DNA of 64,000 nucleotides from Stemphylium vesicarium. Taxonomy: Eukaryota > Ascomycota > Dothideomycetes > Pleosporales > Pleosporaceae. A program made the translations under genes and the position numbers. The stretch is from positions 55,297 to 119,296 of the forward strand of contig QXCR01000091.1 in the NCBI GenBank assembly GCA_004380135.1. Direction: 5' to 3'. The stretch's first letter is position 1. Each line of letters begins with the position of its first letter. Positions 1-11,422 of the stretch are shown here, piece after piece. Below the pieces are notes generated by a model. The model saw only the letters and a program-made list of their open reading frames with translations. It had not been told where the DNA came from and made no database searches.

Positions 1-1728
1 TCCTTCTCCATTTCCATCTCCGTCCCCATCCTTCCCTCCCTCATCACTACGTGATGTACCACCCCAACCCTTAACCCCAACCTCGACATCGAAAATCCGC
101 TCACTGGAATGCGATGGCGAAGGTCTCAACCCCTGCTGCGGCGGGCCTAGACTCAAATTCATCATCGCAGCCGGTGAGCTAAGCAGCGTCGGCTCCAGCG
201 ACGGGGAGCACGGTGTATTCTCAGGACGTGTATCGTGGCGGATGAGGTCATTCAGAGATGTGTTTGGTGAGCACGAAGCAGTTGAGGCGGGTGGAGAGGG
301 AGGAGGTGAGGTGAGAGTGTGGGGGAAATAGTGTGTTGATGGGCGGGCTGAGGCTTCTTTTTTGCTGGGGGTGGGGTGCGTGCTGTGGGGAGAGGGGATG
401 GAGATGGGTATGGAGTGCGGTTCTGTGGCTACTTGTGGATTGGATGGTACTGCTGCGGCTCGGGCGAGGCGGCGCTGTGTTCGGGATGGTTTGATGGCTG
501 GGGAGGTAGAGGGGCTAGAGTCTGACAATGATGATGGTGATGGGGAGGTACTGGCATTTCTTGTGGGAGCTACGCGTAGGCCTAGACGACGGGATTGTCG
601 TATGGCGACGCGAGGCTTGATTTGTCGTGCCGCAGGTGTTGGCGTTTCTGGTACTTCGTCGCCAGATGGTGAGGGCGAGATCGAGCGTTCTAGAGATGGC
701 GTGCTGGCTTCGAAGCTTGAAAAGTCTGGATAGGGGACTTTGCGCCGTTCTTTTGTTACGAGAAACGAGGTATCGTCCGTTGATGCGCGAGGGAGAATAC
801 CGATTTGGTGAAGACAAGGACCTGCTGCGACGTGGCTTTGCAAAGTGTCTGCTTCTTCGGCAACCATGCGTCCTTTGCCTTTGTCCACTTTACTTGACCG
901 CCGTGATTTGAACAAGTCACTCAAGCTGAAGTGCGAGTCCTTGCGTCTGCGCTTCTCACCTTGCGTGCGAGATGCGCGAGTGACGCCGGGTTCATCCGGA
1001 CAAGTATCCCCGTCATAGAATACATCATGAACGTGGGGTGCTTGTGCGTCTGGTGCTCGTTGCGCCTGGAGGGTTTCCTGGAAAGTGTTCCAGTCAGCGG
1101 TGGTGTAGAAGGAGCTGGGACCGACCTCGCCGGTGACGTCGAAATATTCGCTTACATTTGGAAGATGGGATGGACCGTTCCATGTTGCCAACTCAAGGTT
1201 GCATTGTGTGTTTGGGTGTTCCGCACTCTCATACAAGTTCAGAGATGTATTTGAGTGTCGTGCACGAAGAGGAATGAGCTGAGGATTGCCGTCTTCAGTG
1301 GAGCCTCTTCGGCTGCCGAACAGACGCTTGAGCTTATGATTGAGCTTATCGATAAACTCTACAACTTGTGAAGGCCTCCGGCCTTGTCCCAATACATGTC
1401 CTGTACCGTTTGCAGGACTAGGGGGTGTAGTGGGAAGGGTAGAATAGGTGCTATCGAAAGTAGACCACGGCTCCGGCATGGTAACGTCGTACTCTGGTGG
1501 CTGTAAACAAGGACAGTCAATGGCAGTTTCTTGCACCGAATCAGACTTTCTCCTACGCTTCCTCAAGAAGGCACGCGTCTGTAAGAAGGATTCCGATACT
1601 CGTCGTTTCAACGGAAGCTTTGGAGGATAAGACAATTGGTGAACTTCGGGATCGATCTCAGTCTGCTGGACCTTCACGATAACAGAAGGCTCGTTGAACA
1701 ATATACGATGAGGAATTTGAGTGCTCAT
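1..1728 (-). CDS. Unknown Ser/Pro-rich protein, C-terminus cut by window edge
   Basis: An unbroken reading frame of 576 codons runs from an ATG at 1728 to the left edge, so the C-terminus is outside the window. The protein begins MSTQIPHRILFNEPSVIVKV and is basic near residues 45-70 (runs of K and R). It then becomes rich in Ser, Pro and Thr with many SP and TP pairs, which looks intrinsically disordered and possibly phosphorylated. I see no catalytic motif, membrane segment or signal peptide and I do not recognise the family. The same frame stays open upstream of the ATG to a possible 3' splice site near 1790, so the real N-terminus may lie in upstream exons (see the 1658-2265 entry). It is divergent to COQ6. 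That it is protein-coding is well supported by the length of the frame; its function is unknown. Confidence 0.7.
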   Translation of the reverse strand, partial: MSTQIPHRILFNEPSVIVKVQQTEIDPEVHQLSYPPKLPLKRRVSESFLQTRAFLRKRRRKSDSVQETAIDCPCLQPPEYDVTMPEPWSTFDSTYSTLPTTPPSPANGTGHVLGQGRRPSQVVEFIDKLNHKLKRLFGSRRGSTEDGNPQLIPLRARHSNTSLNLYESAEHPNTQCNLELATWNGPSHLPNVSEYFDVTGEVGPSSFYTTADWNTFQETLQAQRAPDAQAPHVHDVFYDGDTCPDEPGVTRASRTQGEKRRRKDSHFSLSDLFKSRRSSKVDKGKGRMVAEEADTLQSHVAAGPCLHQIGILPRASTDDTSFLVTKERRKVPYPDFSSFEASTPSLERSISPSPSGDEVPETPTPAARQIKPRVAIRQSRRLGLRVAPTRNASTSPSPSSLSDSSPSTSPAIKPSRTQRRLARAAAVPSNPQVATEPHSIPISIPSPHSTHPTPSKKEASARPSTHYFPHTLTSPPPSPPASTASCSPNTSLNDLIRHDTRPENTPCSPSLEPTLLSSPAAMMNLSLGPPQQGLRPSPSHSSERIFDVEVGVKGWGGTSRSDEGGKDGDGDGNGEG

Positions 1729-2265
1729 AGCTTGGAACAACCAAAAGCTTTTCGGGCAGAGCGAAGGTGAAGGTAGAGACGGAAGTGAAGCTTCCGAATC
1801 CTGTTGATACAAAATACAACGTGGTTACGTAGCGCCCTAGCAGACTTTAATAGCTTACCCATAGCAACGGTACGATGCGCAGGGGGAGCCGCCTTCATGC
1901 AGTCCTCGAACACGTGATTGGTGTACCAGAAGATGTAAACGAGAGCTCGAGTGAAGAGAGGAGATACGATCGATACAATGGTACGGACCTGGCTAGAGCG
2001 TCACGAAGCCAGAGGTACACCGTCGAAGCCACGAGGAAGCCGTCTGGAATAGATAAGGATTCCCTGTACTGCATATTGCACGAGCGTTCGCCAGAGAGGA
2101 ACATTGCACGCATTTCCAATAGTATATGTCCTATGGGGAACGTTCGGAGCTGAGAAGCGCCTTCTGGTTCCACGGTCCTGTTCCCCCACCGTAGTTTTCA
2201 ATAAGGAAAGTTCCGTCCTTTGTACCCGGTTTTTTAGACCCTGGAAGATTGCGCATGTTCGCCAT
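1658..2265 (-). CDS. Possible four-exon small gene or 5' exons of the preceding gene
   Basis: Weakly supported model: exons 2265-2226, 2149-2070, 1988-1859 and 1800-1658, 130 residues. All three junctions keep phase and have GT–AG borders; the last intron has a good GTAAGC donor. Exon 3 encodes a protein-like stretch with FTRALVYIFWYTNHVFEDC, which is partly hydrophobic. The last exon overlaps the start of the 1-1728 gene in another frame. If the acceptor ending at 1791 is used instead of the one ending at 1801, exon 3 joins in frame to the 1-1728 protein. This could therefore be the N-terminal part of that protein rather than a separate gene. No family recognised. Without the spliced model the frame holds an in-frame TGA near 2003, so decay is also possible. 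Confidence 0.3.
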
Positions 2266-2741
2266 GATTACCGCATGGGGTGAGCTATGTGGATACCGTA
2301 TTGAGAGAGACCCAAGGAATTCACATTTTGGTTCGATAAACACCATCCAGTTGAACTGTGAAGGTCTCATAAGTGGCACGAAGTTGCAATCGTGTCAATT
2401 GGTACTTTCTGTGACTGGGCATCGAAAATTGAGCGTAAGCATACGTTGGCCAGATTCTGTATTGCTCGATCAGATGGATTTTCAATACGGCCCGGATGCT
2501 GAAGTTGCGCTTTGGAAAACGGTGGTGAAGCCGCATATTCTGATTGGCGAACTCGGACGTGGTTGTGGTCCAGATGAAGTCGTGTCGGGGTCGCTTCGAC
2601 TTGCTGCGATAAGATAAGCCCTAACGCCGATCTGCAAACACGCCAAACACGGCCAGCCCGCAATGACACCACCATCTTCGCTTTGGCGGCTCGCGAATCG
2701 CATACACTCGCTGATGCCACGATAGTTTTCCAAGGCTCCTG
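2266..2741. other. Intergenic, probable bidirectional promoter
   Basis: This stretch lies between a minus-strand candidate start at 2265 and the COQ6 start at 2742. A plus-strand frame of 122 codons (2249-2617) crosses it but has no recognisable domain and sits where a promoter is expected. I see no other feature. Confidence 0.4.
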
Positions 2742-4282
2742 ATGCCGCCTCGAATATCACTGGGAGCGCCCAGAGCCCGATCGTCACGATCGGCAATCTG
2801 GGTTCGTCTGCAGCCTCACCGGAGGTTCGCTTCGAGTTCCGCAGATGCGCCTGAAGTCTACGATGTCGTCTGTGTAGGCGGCGGGCCGGCAGGCCTCAGC
2901 CTGCTGACAGGCCTGAAATCTTCACCAATCACTAGTGGACTTAAAGTCGCCCTTATTGAAGGACAAGACTTGCAGAAGAGTCGATTGGCGCAAGATGCGA
3001 GTCTGGAAAGCTTCTCAAATAGATGTAGCTCTCTCACGCCAGCCTCTGTAAGAAACCTCCAGGGTACGAATGAGCATGTAACTTGTCAATTAGTGCATTA
3101 CCTAACCTACGTGGTATAGAGATTGGTGCATGGGCACATGTCAACAAACCCCGAGTGCAACCCTACCAAGAGATGCAGGTATGGGACGGCGTGACCGATG
3201 CGCGCATATCTTTCGACTGGCATACAGCAAAGCCTCTTCTTACCCCTCGTAATCCGGCCCAGCCAACGACTATTGCATACATGATCGAGAATGTCAACAC
3301 CGTCACTGCCCTGCTCAGCCGGCTCGAACAACTTGGAGGCGTAGACTTTTACACGTCTACCAAGGTCAACTCGATAGATCTAGGCGCCGATACCGAAAAG
3401 ATGGACTTTTCTTCCTGGCCTATACTCACACTGTCAAATGGGAAGAGTTTGGCAGCGAGACTGTTGGTAGGGGCCGACGGTGCGAACAGTCCAGTACGGA
3501 CATTTGCAGGCATTGAGTCGAGAGGCTTCGACTACGGGAGACACGGGGTTGTGGCTAGCCTAAAGCTTGAGGGGCAAGGCTGGGGCGGACAAGATCACAA
3601 GATTGCGTATCAACGCTTCTTACCAACTGGGCCAATTGCCATGCTGCCATTACCTGGCAATATGTCGACGCTTGTATGGAGCACAACCCCCGAGCGTGCG
3701 GCCAAGCTCAAGGAACTGTCGCAGGAAGACTTTGTCGCCATGGTCAACGCAGGCTTTAGATTGTCTCCGACCGATCTTGAGTACCTTCACACCCTCTCCT
3801 CAGGACAAGCAGAAGAGATTGCATGGAGAGAGAAGCACACACCCGTCAACGAACACGCAACACCCATGCGGGTAGCTAATGCCCAAGCCGGCACCGTTGC
3901 GTCCTTTCCACTTCGCATGCGCCACGCAGATACCTACACCGGCGAACGAGTCGCACTAGTCGGCGACGCAGCGCACACCATACATCCTCTCGCAGGCCAA
4001 GGTCTGAACCAAGGACAAGGCGATGCGGCATCTCTCGTTCGAACGATATCACACGCCGTACAGACAGGCCAGGACATTGGGTCAACATTGGCACTGGAAA
4101 GCTACACCAGCGAGCGGTATGCGGAGAACAATGCGATGTTGGGCATATGCGATAAACTGCACAGACTGTATAGTGTAGAATCAGGACCACTCGTCGGACT
4201 ACGCAGTCTAGGGCTACGAGCCGTAGATGCAATGGGGCCGCTCAAGGGCTTTTTCATGAGCAAAGCAGCAGGCGGGTCGTAA
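2742..4282 (+). CDS. COQ6: Ubiquinone biosynthesis monooxygenase COQ6
   Basis: Two exons, 2742-3063 and 3120-4282, joined over a 56-nt intron, giving 494 residues, normal for the family. Coq6 is an FAD-dependent mitochondrial monooxygenase that performs the C5 hydroxylation step in coenzyme Q synthesis at the inner membrane. The first ~35 residues are basic with Ser and Arg (RRFASSSA), a probable mitochondrial presequence. The Rossmann FAD motif VCVGGGPAGLSLLTGL follows near residue 43. The second FAD motif RVALVGDAAHTIHPLAGQGL lies about three quarters along, followed by NQGQGDAASL. The splice joins SVRNLQ to EIGAWAHV, an expected Coq6 junction, which fixes the intron. Start chosen because it is the first ATG in frame before the presequence. 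Confident in identity. Confidence 0.93.
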
Positions 4283-4624
4283 ACAGCGTCATTGTAATTT
4301 TATATAAAACATGTATGAATAGCTTGGCAAGAAAACACCACACCACAATAAACGATGTGACTTTTTCAGATGGGAAAGCACTTTTTGTCACAACTTCCTT
4401 ATAAGGCACCCTCCTCCATGTTCCCTGCAAAAGAGAGGAATTTGCCCCACAAATGGCGTGCCCCTCTCTCTCTCAAACCCACTCTGCTGCTGCCGTCCGC
4501 CCATCTTTTACTAAAACAGAACAGTTGTTCCGCAGAATCCCGCAATTCGGAGGAAGAGGGACATTTAAAGCACATTTGCCAATCCTCTGATTTATACTTG
4601 TCATTGCAACTACGAAAAAGGGCC
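4283..4624. other. Intergenic: COQ6 3' end and ChaC gene promoter
   Basis: An AT-rich COQ6 downstream stretch is followed by the presumed promoter and leader of the ChaC-like gene. Short frames here (for example 4399-4626 minus) show no domain. Nothing else seen. Confidence 0.4.
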
Positions 4625-6416
4625 ATGGCAGACCAGCATCAAAAGGAGATTGAAGCGTTCGGCAGCAACGACGATTTCTGGATCTTCGGTTACGGGTACG
4701 TTTGAAAACAGATCGATGGTGGCGGTCGTGGTCGTGGTGGTCGTTGTTCTTTCCTTTCCGGTCGAACCAATCTGTTTGTGGGCTTAAAACACTTTTTAAC
4801 GCCGGTTGTTAGGAGCTTGATCTGGAAACCACCGCCACACTACGGTACGAAGAAAAAAACCGGCCCGAATGCTCGTTTTGTGGCTTGAATACGCGCAAGC
4901 AATGCACGAAAGGACTTGATTTGTGTTTGCATGGAGAAGAAAAATTGTTCTGATGATTATGAGGTTGTAGATCAGAGATTGCCCGGATATATCGAGGGCT
5001 ATGTGAGGAGATTTTGGCAGGTACGTACCCATACATATCCAATTCAATGCCAGTCCCCAAGCCGAAAAAGGGTAAACAGAAGAAGAAGAGAAGAAAAAAG
5101 TGGTTGTAAAAAGATGGAGGTAGAAACGGTTGTTTATCTGAATCGGGTCGGGCTGGCCGCTGGCACCAGAAAGATATGCTAACGTGTGCGATGCAACAGG
5201 CTAGGTAAAAGACGATCCCCCCGAAAAACATCCAAGCACAAGCACATCCCCGCAGAGCTAAGTAAGCAAAGAGAGGGGAGGGAGAGGGGAATCTGGGGTA
5301 ATGGACAAGGCAAAGAGAGGCCAGAGAACGAGTGGGGGAGGGGCGCCTATTCTTTTCTTCTTGGGTTTAGACTGACGTTTGGTATCAAACTTGATAGTGA
5401 AGATCACCGCGGTACGCCCGAAGCGCCTGGACGCGTTGTTACGTTGATTGAGAAGACGCATTGGGAGACGTTGGGGGATGATGAGGTGAGCAGAGCTTTC
5501 CATCTTTTCTTGTATCTTGCTTCTCTGTATGTTTGCGTTACATTTTCGTTCTTTGACGTGGAACATGTGTCGCCATCTTCCCATATCGCCGGTTTTCCGT
5601 GTTTCCTTCATCTCCAACAAAACAACCATTCCAGCACAGAACAAAATCACCCTAACCATGACAATATCTCCTCTCTTTTCCGTCCACTTATATCACAATC
5701 TAACACACCCCTCCCAAGCACCAAGCCAACCCCCGCGTCTGGGGCGCAGCCTACCACATTCCCAAGCACCACGTCGCAACCGTGCGCGCCTACCTCGATC
5801 TCCGCGAAATAAACGGATATTCGATCCAATTCACGCCGTTCCACCCTGCCCTCAGCCGCGCCGAAGTCACCAGTCCGCCACACGAACCTTCGGAAGCTGA
5901 AGTCGCGCCAGGACTCGGTTCTGGTGCTAGCATGGGAAGTGGGGGGATTAGTGGTGGCATTAAAGCAACCAGCACCGTGTCGGTGACGCAGGAAGCAGAG
6001 AGTATCAGATGTCTGGTGTACATTGGATTACCTGAGAATCCGCAGTTTCTGGGACGACAGGGGGTAGGAGCGTTGGCGGAGAAGATTTTGGAATGTAAGT
6101 TTTGCCTTTTCTCTCTCTCTCTCTCTCTGTCTCTTTTTATATACGCATCCATCACCTTCTTCCAAACACATACTAACCCCCCATCCCTTTCCACCCCACA
6201 GCCAAAGGTCCCAGCGGCGAAAATAAAGAATACCTGTACAATCTCGAGACCGCACTGCTCGGGCTATCCAAGGACAGTGGCGACGCGCATATTAGCGATT
6301 TAGCCAAGCGGTGCAGGGCACTGGAGGCAGAGGCGGGAGTTAAGAGTTACGACGATGGAGAGGGAGTTTTGCGGCGAGTGGAGAGTATGGAGGAGCAGGA
6401 GGAGGTTGAAAAGTGA
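4625..6416 (+). CDS. ChaC-family gamma-glutamylcyclotransferase, seven exons
   Basis: Exons 4625-4695, 4813-4844, 4971-5020, 5200-5204, 5398-5485, 5719-6094 and 6202-6416 give 278 residues with all phases consistent. ChaC-type enzymes cleave the gamma-glutamyl bond of glutathione to 5-oxoproline and Cys-Gly in the cytosol. Seen: the substrate-binding loop FWIFGYGSLIWKP at the N-terminus (the YGSL motif), then PGYIEGYVRRFWQ, HRGTPEAPGRVVTL, VWGAAYHIP, REINGYS and CLVYIGLPENPQFLG. Exon 4 is only five bases (GCTAG); without it the frame cannot pass from FWQ to SEDHRGTP. Its flanking introns both have GT–AG ends and CTAAC/CTGAC branch motifs. Six introns of 107-233 nt are long for this genome. 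The family call is firm; exact borders of exons 2-4 and 6 rest on conserved-motif continuity. Confidence 0.88.
5200..5204 (+). other. 5-nt microexon (GCTAG) of the ChaC-like gene
   Basis: The bases GCTAG lie between a 179-nt intron ending in GCAACAG (branch motif GCTAAC about 20 nt upstream) and a 193-nt intron starting GTAAAA and ending GATAG (branch motif ACTGAC). It supplies an Ala codon and two bases of a Ser codon, turning FWQ|SEDHRG into FWQASEDHRG in frame. No alternative acceptor gives an open frame. Confidence 0.75.
6111..6128. repeat. (CT)9 microsatellite in ChaC gene intron 6
   Basis: Perfect CT dinucleotide run inside the 107-nt last intron, a natural polypyrimidine stretch. No other role seen. 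Confidence 0.9.
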
Positions 6417-6709
6417 TACGACGATGAGCAGAGTGAACGATGATGACTGTTTGTTGGTGGACAGACACAGGTTTGAATTGAAAACGTGCGTGTTGCGTCA
6501 ACCGACACACGACACTATGCCACAATCGCAAGAAAAGACCAGAATTCCTCTTTCACAGGGTGGAAAGCGACTTTTTCATCATGGAGCCAAAATATGAAGG
6601 CTTGTGCGGGTAGTCGCAGGGGTGATGTGATTACAAAGCAACAACGCCCGAGAGATGCATGAACGTCTAGCATGTACAAGAAGAGATTGGAAAAAAAAAG
6701 AAAAAAAAA

Positions 6710-8124
6710 CTATGCCCATGCGCCTACAAGTGCCATCAACAAAGCCCCTCCCACGACACTGGCGCAGGCTTGTAATCTTCGCTTGCCAGTCAAAATAATA
6801 TAGCTCTCGTCGCTGAGAAAGTCTTCGGCGAGTAGCTCCACTAGTCCCGCAAACAAAAGTAGGCCACTCGATATAGCGTTCATGAAGCCCACAGTCAGCA
6901 AGCCAGCTTCGCTCGCGGGGTCGTAGAGGGAGTGAATAGCTAATCCTATGGCTTGGCCGATGGGTGTTGTGGTGCCGTAGGCCATTGCCATGAACCAGGG
7001 TTTTGGCGATCCGACTGGGAAGCGAATGGCGCTGATTCTTGAGCCCAGGGCGAAACCCTCAAATGTCTGGTGGAAGGAGATGGCTACGAGGAGGACGATG
7101 AAGGCAGTGCCTGTGGCGACTGAAAGCGCCATGCCGATGAAGATGGAGTGGAAGAGGATGCCAGCCTCGAGTAGCAAGCATTGGAGGAGTAGCTTCTTGT
7201 TTTGCGCCTCCGTCTTTTCCGGGGTTTCAGGAGACTGGTCGCGGACGTGATTGTTTTCGTCGTGGGCATGGGGGCCGGGTAATAGACGTGATTCGTCCTC
7301 TGATTCATCTGCATCTTGTCGGGCCAATTCCTCCCTACTAATGTCCAAATCGGAATCGTTGTCGTCGTCTATGGACTTTCGGCCGAGGATTTGGTTTGGC
7401 GTCGTCGGTGTCATGGGCGAGAAGAGCGAAACGGACGGGGATCGTCCGGCCATCAGATTGGCAGACGACTCGACGTCGTGTAGCATGATGCCCGGTACAT
7501 GGCCGTTTGTCCGTGGCGTACCGTTGCTATACATGCCGTAGCTATGGCTCCGTTTGTGGCTGGGGCGCGCATCGTCATGGGCGCCGTCAAAGGCAGTCGA
7601 ATGCACGTGTCCTGCTCCCCGTGAAGCAAAGAACATTTCAATGCCCACCACCACAAAGACGGCCGTCATGGCTATGAAGCCTGGCATGGCCGGGTAGCCC
7701 TCGTTCCAGAAGTGAGGCAGACATGGGTCCGTGAGCGATTCGAAGGCAGTCGGTAGGAGGTGGACGAATGCGGTCGCGATGAGGACACCGGTGCCAAAGT
7801 GTCTCGATATAAAGAGGAACTGGTGAGGGACGGGTATCGCGGGAAAGCGCTTGACGATGATGGGGAAGGAGCAAGCTGTTGTATGTTGTAATTAGCAACC
7901 TTGGAACCTTCACATTGGAAGTCGCACGTCATGTCAGACTCACCCGCTGTGCTCAGGGCCAGTATGAGAAACAAGGCAAAGACGTGCAGTGGAGTGTTGT
8001 AGTGTCCCTTGCCGCCTTTGGTCTCGCACTTGGGCCGGCCGCCATCATTGTCCTGTTGTCTTCGGAGCAATTCCGCGTGGAGGATATGTGCAGGTATTTC
8101 TGAAAGGCCTGCATGTGACAACAT
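6710..8124 (-). CDS. ZIP-family zinc/iron plasma-membrane transporter
   Basis: Two exons, 8124-7944 and 7875-6710, joined over a 68-nt intron, 448 residues. ZIP proteins move Zn2+ or other divalent metals into the cytosol. Eight hydrophobic segments are visible: LHVFALFLILALSTAACSF, FGTGVLIATAFVHLLPTAF, FIAMTAVFVVVGIEMFF, then a long hydrophilic loop with His-rich patches (SHKRSHSYG and HAHDENNH), then five more. The signature histidines lie in segments 4 and 5: HSIFIGMALSV and SFHQTFEGFALG. The loop likely senses or binds metal. The start at 8124 (MLSHAGLSEIP) is the first ATG of a stretch resembling other fungal ZIP N-termini; the frame is open further upstream to 8325, so a longer N-terminus cannot be excluded. 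Identity is firm; the substrate is inferred from the family. Confidence 0.9.
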
Positions 8125-9141
8125 GGTCAATATACAAAGGCAGCAATATCCAGAAAAAGCACATGCGATTTGCCTGCCAGGATTCCGTCTGCCTGCATGG
8201 CCGGTGTTGACAGAAGGTCCAAACGGCGACGGTACGCGCGGACCCGTTGCGCCTGCCCAGGGTTTCCGGGGACCGGAGCCTCTTTGTTCCTCGGCTTCTA
8301 GGCCTATTGTACATGTATTCACCAACTATAGAGTCGTGCATATCGCCTTGCTCGCTTTGAACTGGGTCGCGGGTACTCCCATGCCGTTCGTCATCCTCCA
8401 GATGCGGCCTGTAGAGAGCGAGTCTCGTGCCGGAAGCCAAGAGTTCGCGAGGCTGCCATCCCTGGTGGTACCTTGCAATGAGGTCACAACTTTGCTGACG
8501 AATGAAAACATGCACACCAGTTCGCTCATGAGATTGTTTCACGCCCAGCGACCCTTGTGATGTCACGATACGACACGCATATGTTATGAATCCCATGTAG
8601 CATCAGCCACGGACCATGATGATGCTAATTTTGCTGCCCCTGACGTGTAGCCACGCGTGGGGTCCGAGGCCTACATATAAGCCAGAACCCTGCTTCATAG
8701 CCGTCTTCTGGAACCAGTTCGCAGCCGGCTATTAACCACCAGCTTACCGTCACAACTACGCAGGCTGCGGGCGTCCCAAAGGCCCAACTCGGCAGCTCGC
8801 GCCCTGTCCCACCCGACGTCGCTTGTGCAGCCTAAGACGAATCGGGTCCTTGATAGTTTCAACTCTTCCGCCCCTCCACTGCCTCCAGTAACATCAGAGA
8901 CGAGCCAACCCCAGCCCAACGCCGTTCCGGCACATGTCAGAATCAAAATGGTGCCAGCCGAGCATCGATTAGGAAAGTCAGGCCTAGTCACTACTTGCAC
9001 CCTCCTCCCGGTCACGCCTTGCTAAGCCCCACCATCAATCACCCTCCTCTGCGCACGACGATACGGCGCAACGGGAACGAGTGCTGGAGGGCCAGAATCT
9101 GGCAGTCAGGGTAAAGCCCTTGCTAGTGGGCCCAGCCCACA
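8125..9141. other. Intergenic between divergent ZIP and regulator genes
   Basis: About 1 kb shared promoter space. Several overlapping frames of up to 183 codons on both strands (8009-8560, 8045-8596) lack domains and look like chance openings in GC-balanced DNA. A TATA-like ACATATAA lies at about 8673. No repeat or RNA gene recognised. Confidence 0.4.
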
Positions 9142-11422
9142 ATGTCTAATCAACAGGACTTTCTGTTTGTCGATGCTGCGCAAGCAAAGACGTCTCGCCA
9201 AGGCCGCCGTAATGCTCGTTCTTTTGTTATGCAGAATGCGCGTAGGAAGAATCCATGGTCCACAAGCAAGCACGCTGCAAAACAAAGGAAGACGGCAAGT
9301 CCGGAAAGCACAAGCCCCAACAGCATAGAGACGTCGCCCTCGGCACTCACCTCCACCACGGCCACGCCAAGCCCTCCAATCACTGCAAACAGGTCTGATT
9401 ATTTTCCTTCTCCGGAGCGCACCGACTACGCATTGGTCAAGGGAGACGTTTGCCCAGACTGCCACCTCTTTCTGTGTCGCCCTGGTAAGCGGCTGTGTCC
9501 GCACTGTTTACTGCGGAACCCTGCTCCCGCAGAAGAACCGAACAATGAATCGTTTGACCCGTTTCGGACGTCATCAGTCGAGGTCACTCGAAGCGTATCC
9601 GAACTGTTGAGACATTGTAAGTCAATTCCCTATATGTTCCAAATTCCGAGCTAGAGACATGACAAACCTGCTCAATTTCGTGTCCAGGTGCGTGGGCTTT
9701 ACCGTGTCGAAATCTTCAAGCGTAGTTTGAAAGTGTCGGCATTGATCACTGACCACCACTATGCAGTCTCAACAGAGATGGCTCCAGGAATCATCGCAGT
9801 CGACATTCGGCATCGCTCGACCCTGATGAAGTCAGATTGGTTCGGCACCGCGATAAGCAACCCAGGCTTCATGCATAGTCTGCTCTCCACCATTGCGCTG
9901 CATGCATATGTGTTTGGTAAAGGTACCATGGATGACATCCTATATCACCGGGCCCAAGCTATTGCAGCCGTAAATGCAGCGATATTAACTCCAGAGGGGA
10001 TCTCGGACGCGAACATTGGCGCAGTCTTCAATCTGCTTACCGTAGAGGAAAGCCTGCTGTTGCCGGCGTTTGGGCTTGACGAAGATCACATAGCCCAACT
10101 CCAAATACATCAGAGAGGGTTGCAAAGGATGGTGCAGCTGCGGGGTGGACTTAGTGCAATCAAGACGAATCGCATCCTCCAGGCCTTTATGCTTTGGTGT
10201 GTAAAACACCTTCCCCCACCTTGTGCCTGAATAGGGTTGGCATGTGCTTACTGAGCACCAGGCATTCGACCGCTCACGCCATCGCTTCCTTTCAAGCACC
10301 AAACACATCGACGTTGGATTTTATCAGCACAGCAAGCTTTCCGCGTCACCCTCCAGGTTACCGACCGAACATATCGCAACACTTGACCGACTATTGCCGT
10401 CATGCCGGCGTCAAAGCATCGCTTAATGTCTTGGTCGAATCGGTGCTCGTGCTAATAGCAGATCTCAACGTCTGGTTCAGTGACCCTGAAAGCCCTTTGG
10501 ACCCACTGGATATCCAAAACTTTGCTTGTGTCTTGGAATGCTCGCTATTGTCATGGCTACGAGAACATGAACACCTTGTCACACCTCTTGAAGATGCGCT
10601 ATGCGTTGCGCTGCTCATCTTCACCGTGCGCACGACCGAGGCGATGAAGTTGCAGTCGCATGTCCACCTACTTCATTTTGCTGCAAGCATGCGTCTCGAA
10701 AAGGCCCTAAATTGCACGATTCGTACCGAATGGCAGCACTGTCCCGACCTTTTACTCTGGATCCTTTCCATCGGCGCGATATCAGCTGAACCCTCGCCGG
10801 GAAGTACCTGGTTCATCTACCAAACCTCGCTCGCATGTGAAGAATTTGGTATCCTGTCAGCTGAAGCGCTGCTGGAACGACTACACTTGTGCGGCTGGGT
10901 CAGCTACAAGCTGAACGAAGCCGTATGTCACCTATGGAAAAGGGTTGTTAATCTCAGGTTAGATGACCACAAAATCCTGCCAATGCATTCGTTTGCTTAT
11001 ACTTGAGTTTTTTCTTTGTACGTTAGGCTAGCTCCATATTTCGATGCGCCCGCCAAAGCTGAAGACGCCAATAGCCCCGTCGGTCCCTTGCAACACCACG
11101 TCGCAGAGCCCGACTTCAACGCGTGGGAGAGTATTGATTGGGCTGCTCACAATCTCGGTCACGATCAGCCAGATGAAGCACGCGCAGATACGCTGGAGCC
11201 TGGAGATGAAGCAAGACCGGGAACGCCCAACGAAGCCTTGTACAACTTTGGAAGTGGCTACGGATTCGCATGTACGTCTCCGATTGTTGGCAGTGCACAG
11301 GGTGTACATGTCCCCAATCATGCCCCTCATGACGTTTGCTAACGTGATTGGCATTTACAGGGCCCGCACCTCAACACCCATGCGCACACTGGTTGAACGA
11401 ATCGCAAAACGGTCATATATAG
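9142..11422 (+). CDS. Fungal_trans_2-type transcriptional regulator
   Basis: Five exons, 9142-9616, 9767-10196, 10262-10957, 11027-11271 and 11361-11422, 635 residues, all phases consistent. The N-terminus carries RRNARSFVMQNARRKNPW, the short basic motif typical of a class of fungal regulators that lack a standard Zn2Cys6 finger. Four Cys (CPDCHLFLCRPGKRLCPHC) follow at residues ~112-132 and could bind metal. The middle is the regulatory domain: LLRHFSTEMAPGII, WFGTAISNPGFMHSLLSTIA and GAVFNLLTVEESLL are characteristic of Fungal_trans_2. It is probably nuclear; the target is unknown. Intron 1 is 150 nt; skipping it in one piece is the only model that retains frame. The last two junctions are less certain: the frame could stop at 11006 if the 10958 donor is not used. 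Confidence 0.78.

Noticed and set aside
8009..8596. Pair of 183-codon frames on opposite strands
   Set aside because: They overlap each other and the ZIP promoter and first exon; no motif and improbable composition.
9617..9766. Extra small exon inside the first intron of the Fungal_trans_2 gene
   Set aside because: Using the AG near 9695 gives a frame that hits TAG within 13 codons; a single 150-nt intron joins LLRHF to STEMAP in phase.
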